Source: Metasolibacillus sp. (GTDB taxonomy: Bacteria; Bacillota; Bacilli; Bacillales_A; Planococcaceae). Taken from it: a stretch of 38,501 bases of DNA. The notes under the pieces were generated by a model. That model was not told the origin of the DNA and searched no databases. It saw only the letters and a list, made by a program, of their open reading frames with translations. A program made the translations under genes and the position numbers. Within the stretch, counting starts at the first letter, position 1. Every line of letters starts with the position of its first letter. This document shows, in pieces, positions 34,906-38,501 of this stretch. The stretch covers positions 1 to 38,501 of the forward strand of contig NZ_JAMBIZ010000036.1 of NCBI RefSeq assembly GCF_025291715.1, read 5' to 3'.

Positions 34906-35844
34906 TTATTTACCCCAACGTAGTGCGACAGCTCCCCATGTTAAGCCGCCACCAAATCCAACGAGTACGATTAAATCATCCTCTTTAATTTTACCATCTT
35001 CTAAGTCATCTACTAAAGAAATACCAATAGAGGCTGCCGATGTATTGCCATATTTATGAATCGTTTTCGACATTTTTTCCTCTGGTAAGCCTAAGCGCTC
35101 ACGAGCTGCCTCCATAATGCGAATATTCGCCTGGTGTGGAATTAAATAATCTACATCTTCTTTATTATAACCAGCTTTTTCAACAACGTTCATCGCAGAT
35201 TCGCCCATTTGACGCACAGCGAACTTAAATACTTCTCTACCGTTCATCGCAATCGAATTGCGCTCATCTAAGCATAAGTATTTCCCACCTGTGCCATCTG
35301 CGCCAAGCTCAAACGATAAAATCCCGCGACCTTCAGACACTTTTGATACGATAGCTGCACTTGCACCATCGCCGAATAACACAGCTGTATTACGATCTTC
35401 CCAGTCAACAATTTTTGAAAGCTTCTCAACCCCCACTACAAGTACATAATCATAGCTACCACCTTCAACAAATTGCTTCGCTGTAATTAATCCATACATA
35501 AAGCCCGCGCAAGCTGCAGATATATCCATAGCTGCTGCATTTTTTGCGCCTAATGCCTCCTGTATTTGGCATGCTACAGTTGGAAATGCTTGATCAGGTG
35601 TAACTGTCGCCACTAAAATTAAGCCGATTTGCTCAGCGCTAATACCTGCATTGTCAATTGCTGCTACAGCTGCTTTATATGCTAAATCCGATGTATCTTC
35701 ATTGTCAGCTGCAATTCTGCGCGCTTCAATGCCTGTACGTGTACGAATCCATTCATCACTTGTATCTAAAATTTTCTCTAAATCCTCATTTGTCACTATT
35801 TTTTCCGGTACGTATTTGCCAATACCGATAATCCCTGCATTCAT
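34906..35844 (-). CDS. fabH: 3-oxoacyl-[acyl-carrier-protein] synthase III
   Basis: Starts fatty acid synthesis by condensing acyl-CoA with malonyl-ACP; in Bacillales it prefers branched primers. The 312-aa protein has Cys112 in SAACAGF, His237 in PHQANIRIM and Asn267 in GNTSAAS, the KAS III triad. First gene of fabH-fabF. Only one KAS III gene is visible here; B. subtilis has two paralogues. Confidence 0.97.
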   Translation of the reverse strand: MNAGIIGIGKYVPEKIVTNEDLEKILDTSDEWIRTRTGIEARRIAADNEDTSDLAYKAAVAAIDNAGISAEQIGLILVATVTPDQAFPTVACQIQEALGAKNAAAMDISAACAGFMYGLITAKQFVEGGSYDYVLVVGVEKLSKIVDWEDRNTAVLFGDGASAAIVSKVSEGRGILSFELGADGTGGKYLCLDERNSIAMNGREVFKFAVRQMGESAMNVVEKAGYNKEDVDYLIPHQANIRIMEAARERLGLPEEKMSKTIHKYGNTSAASIGISLVDDLEDGKIKEDDLIVLVGFGGGLTWGAVALRWGK

Positions 35845-35876
35845 ACAGCGTCCCCTCTCTTGGTTAACACTAATTA

Positions 35877-35921
35877 TTAATACTTGGTACTAATTATAGC
35901 CAACATTTTTTTGAATCGCAA
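35877..35921 (-). promoter_or_regulatory. fabHF promoter with FapR-type operator
   Basis: Minus-strand TTGCGA (35916-35921), 17-bp spacer, TATAAT (35893-35898). The 17-bp palindrome TTAGTACCAAGTATTAA (35877-35893) covers the start site and matches the FapR operator form (TTAGTACC...TACTAA), implying malonyl-CoA-responsive repression. Confidence 0.82.
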
Positions 35922-36052
35922 GAAATTCTTTTTCAAACAACCTTCACAATTGTTTAAAAAACAGTAATTTTATTTTTGCATGACGTGTGGTATTATATTA
36001 AAGATGTGATTGAATGAAAACGATATACAAAGTCTAAATAGAGGTGAAACAA

Positions 36053-36244
36053 ATGCAATACATTATGACATTTTTCTGGTCATTCCTACTTGTATCAATG
36101 TTAACTTATGTAGTAAGTTCGATTTTAGGTGTAGACCCTAACTTCGGCTTAGCAGCTATTCTTTCTGTAGCAGTCAGCATTTTAGTATTTATCATTGCTG
36201 CAGTTCTTCCAAGCGCTCCAGTGGCGGATACGGATAGTCATTAA
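36053..36244 (+). CDS. Small DUF2929-like membrane protein
   Basis: A 63-aa protein with two hydrophobic helices (about 3-25 and 35-55) and a short polar tail ADTDSH. AGAGGTGA (36040-36047) sets ATG 36053 as start rather than the GTG inside that site. It is divergent from fabH. B. subtilis has the small gene yjzB in the corresponding place. No function known; the DUF2929 assignment is by pattern. Confidence 0.75.
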   Translation: MQYIMTFFWSFLLVSMLTYVVSSILGVDPNFGLAAILSVAVSILVFIIAAVLPSAPVADTDSH

Positions 36245-36248
36245 TAAC

Positions 36249-36285
36249 AAAAGGCTGTAAGGAAGTGGATTCCTTACAGCCTTTT
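36249..36285. terminator. Strong bidirectional terminator
   Basis: AAAAGGCTGTAAGGAA (36249-36264) pairs with TTCCTTACAGCCTTTT (36270-36285), 5-nt loop. Ends the small membrane protein gene and may also stop the KAP gene from the other side. Confidence 0.9.
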
Positions 36286-36367
36286 GTATTTTACAACTGC
36301 ATTTCAACAAATTCATTATGATATGCAATAGCAAATATGTTCTTAAATAAATCCACTCAACAACTAT

Positions 36368-38437
36368 TTACGGCTTTAAATCTAATATTTTATTTGAAAC
36401 TATGCCTGTTTCCCCCCAATCATCCCTACTATCATTTTTATAGTTATTATAAACCTGCAATATAAATTCTTGGTCATCAGTGACATTTTCAACATCCTTA
36501 AGAATTTCATCAATATCATCTTTTGTAGTAAAATAGCATAAATTTTCATTTGAAATCGAATATCTGAGTTCACTGCCTTGAGAAACCCCAATGATATCAT
36601 ACAGTAACCTAAAGATATTATCCTTATTAATAACATCTTTTATATAATTTTTGATAATAGATAAATCTTCTTCATAACACCTAACCAATCCCCATATATT
36701 ACCTTTATTGTAATATTCGTCATCATACAGATCAATTGAATCTTCTATAATGCTAGCACACATTTCTTTATAGAGTTTTTCCATTTCTTCCATTCTACCA
36801 GTTATATTTTTACCTTCCTTATCATGTTTAAACCAGTATAATAAACTGGATATATTTTGCACTTTATCATAATCACTTTTTATCTTTTCTAAAAATTCCT
36901 TATATTGCTCCTCATTTATCATTTGCAATAATCCCCAAATTATAATTTCTACTCTACTACGGGCACTCAGAGAAAAGAAACCTCTAGTATTATCAATATC
37001 ATTTATACTTTTAAATAAAGCAATTGTTAATTCATAAATAGATTCATTTTGTAAATCATCTATGTATAATTGTAATCTTTCGAAGAATTCTTTTTGGTAA
37101 TAATCAGGCATACTCGCTAATAAATCCTTTAGAATTTGTGCTGGAGCTTCTGAGTCTTGTATATTATTTATTCTTTTCACAAATTGTCCAACTCTATTTC
37201 CAACTTCCAAATATTCATTTCCTGTTTTCGTAAAATATAAATCGAAATATTTACCACTGCATATTCTATTATTTTTCGATATTTCTTGATACGAATCATC
37301 TCTCAAAATAACATTCCCATCGTATTCTAATTGTTGATTAGTATGATATCTTTTCACATACGGAAAAATCTCTTGTAATAAATCAAGGTATTTGGCATTA
37401 TTTTGGTCTTCAAATAGAGTTTCAAAAAATTGGTTTCCTGATATATTAAAAGTAGCTCTATCAATAACTGACCTATAAACTTCTTTATCTACCATTTGAT
37501 CATGAGAAATAAAATATTTTCGGTTTTTATATATTGTATTGTATAATTGTATATTATTTAAACGAATGTATTCAATTGATAAAAAATCTCTAGTATCCAA
37601 ATAATTCATGTTATTAACATGGGTATTTAATACCGAATTTATATATCTTTTAAAATCCCTAAAATCCTCTGTTAATTTACAAATAGCGCGAATAAAAGAA
37701 TGATAATTACTTAATTTACTTAAATCCTCACCATAGGCAATTAATATATTATTCAAACATCTACTCATTGTGCCTTCTAGTACACTTCTATCTACTTCCG
37801 GTACAAAAATTTGCATTTGAATTATTTTTTTTAAATATTGATAATCAATACTTAAATTATTTTCAAAAGCGTTCTTTACTTGTTTATTATCAAATGAAAG
37901 AATATAGATTACCCGCTCAAAATCAAATACGTTTCCAATAAGTTTGAATAACAAAACGATATTCTCACTCTCTGCTCTATCAATATTATCAATAAAGAAG
38001 ATTACCTTCTTACCAGAGAACTTCAAATAGTCATTTATTCTATTTTTCAATACATCTATTGTATCAATTGGTTTCAGAAAACTTTTAATCATATTTGTCT
38101 TCTTACTTCCAAAAAGGCTACTATAAATAGAATCAGCCATTTGCTTAGTTAATAATGAATTAAATTTTATTCCTGATTTCTGAATAATTGTATCAAACAT
38201 GCTGTAAAATAGGCTTTCTTGGTTAGCATATGACCATGGATCTAATTCATCAATTATAATTATCCCTTCGTTTGTTTTTAACATCCTTTTTACATTACTT
38301 ATTATAGTTGTTTTACCACTGCCCCAACTCCCCTCCAGGCTAATAACAAAACCTTCATTAGGATTACAGTTTTGAATTGTATCGTATAATAAATTAATAA
38401 CGCTACTTCTGTTAAGTAAGTCATATGTCACCGTCAA
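36368..38437 (-). CDS. KAP-family P-loop NTPase
   Basis: KAP NTPases are STAND/AAA-related ATPases, often plasmid- or island-borne and several linked to phage defence. The 689-aa protein has an N-terminal LLNRSSVINLL lead, Walker A GSWGSGKTT (36-44) and Walker B VIFFIDNIDR (145-154), then YLKKIIQMQIFVPEVD near 201, the usual KAP segment. No membrane helices are inserted between the Walker motifs, unlike many KAPs. The long C-terminal part is helical and unrecognised. TTG 38437 and GTG 38431 are the only possible starts; neither has a ribosome binding site. Codon use is far more AT-rich than the neighbouring fab genes, consistent with transfer. Confidence 0.85.
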   Translation of the reverse strand: MTVTYDLLNRSSVINLLYDTIQNCNPNEGFVISLEGSWGSGKTTIISNVKRMLKTNEGIIIIDELDPWSYANQESLFYSMFDTIIQKSGIKFNSLLTKQMADSIYSSLFGSKKTNMIKSFLKPIDTIDVLKNRINDYLKFSGKKVIFFIDNIDRAESENIVLLFKLIGNVFDFERVIYILSFDNKQVKNAFENNLSIDYQYLKKIIQMQIFVPEVDRSVLEGTMSRCLNNILIAYGEDLSKLSNYHSFIRAICKLTEDFRDFKRYINSVLNTHVNNMNYLDTRDFLSIEYIRLNNIQLYNTIYKNRKYFISHDQMVDKEVYRSVIDRATFNISGNQFFETLFEDQNNAKYLDLLQEIFPYVKRYHTNQQLEYDGNVILRDDSYQEISKNNRICSGKYFDLYFTKTGNEYLEVGNRVGQFVKRINNIQDSEAPAQILKDLLASMPDYYQKEFFERLQLYIDDLQNESIYELTIALFKSINDIDNTRGFFSLSARSRVEIIIWGLLQMINEEQYKEFLEKIKSDYDKVQNISSLLYWFKHDKEGKNITGRMEEMEKLYKEMCASIIEDSIDLYDDEYYNKGNIWGLVRCYEEDLSIIKNYIKDVINKDNIFRLLYDIIGVSQGSELRYSISNENLCYFTTKDDIDEILKDVENVTDDQEFILQVYNNYKNDSRDDWGETGIVSNKILDLKP

Positions 38438-38501
38438 CCCAAATTGAACATTTTTTGCTCATTAAGGATGAACACTTTTTATTCGGTAAAGATTCTTTGT
38501 T
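38421..38501 (-). CDS. Possible 3' end of a gene upstream of the KAP gene (cut by window edge)
   Basis: A minus-strand frame is open from the right edge and ends at TGA 38421-38423, with the last residues KKCSIWVDGDI. It overlaps the KAP start by 17 bp. If real, the KAP gene is the second member of an operon and uses translational coupling, which would explain the missing ribosome binding site. Only 26 codons are visible, so this could be chance. Confidence 0.3.
   Translation of the reverse strand, partial: NKESLPNKKCSSLMSKKCSIWVDGDI

Noticed and set aside
36368-38437. KAP gene as QatA of a QatABCD system
   Set aside because: No qatB, qatC or qatD follows; the next gene downstream is an unrelated small membrane protein on the other strand.

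Overview
This window reads as chromosome from a low-GC, endospore-forming member of the Bacillales. The spore genes (spoVAC/AD/AE, spoVIF, yjcZ, a CotY/CotZ-type coat protein), the SLH-anchored NEAT protein and the B. subtilis-like order yjcH-G-F and fabHF...trpS...spx-mecA-coiA-pepF...spxH-yjbI-J-K-L-relQ-nadK-rluD all fit. A Lysinibacillus/Solibacillus-type organism is my best guess. That is an inference from gene content, not a database match.

Left part (1-4.8 kb): a membrane PAS histidine kinase cut by the window edge, an aldehyde dehydrogenase, a 48-aa small protein, a 160-aa secreted or anchored protein behind a strong promoter and a three-hairpin terminator leader, and a YceI-family protein with two MhqR-like palindromes. 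From 4.8 to 10.9 kb on the minus strand lies an Isd-type heme-iron locus under a Fur-type promoter: isdC (NPQTS sorting signal), a three-NEAT plus SLH surface protein, isdE, permease, ATPase and sortase B. Heme would pass from surface NEAT proteins to lipoprotein and ABC importer, with SrtB anchoring IsdC. No heme oxygenase gene is seen here.

Middle (10.9-20 kb): an SNase-family nuclease, a PgpA/YutG-like protein, yjcH-yjcG-yjcF, then sporulation genes (yhcN/ylaJ-like lipoprotein, spoVAC, spoVAD, spoVAE, yjcZ, spoVIF), a Cys-rich coat protein, a stretch that looks like a decayed gene, an LSm-like protein and the Mg2+ channel MgtE.

Right part (20-36.3 kb): the yjb cluster (rluD-like, nadK, relQ, yjbL, yjbK, a lytic transglycosylase, truncated hemoglobin, spxH), an EcsC-family protein, a recognisable RoxS/RsaE small RNA with a Rex/FNR-type palindrome at its start, pepF, coiA, mecA, spx, a tryptophan T-box with trpS, fabF-fabH under a FapR-type operator, and a DUF2929-like membrane protein. 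SpxH, Spx, MecA and RoxS place redox and proteolysis control genes side by side.

The last 2.1 kb (36.4-38.5 kb) changes character: a very AT-rich KAP-family P-loop NTPase with no clear ribosome binding site, preceded by the tail of another possible reading frame. It sits where B. subtilis has comZ/med beside fabH and looks like the start of an accessory, possibly defence-related, segment running out of the window.
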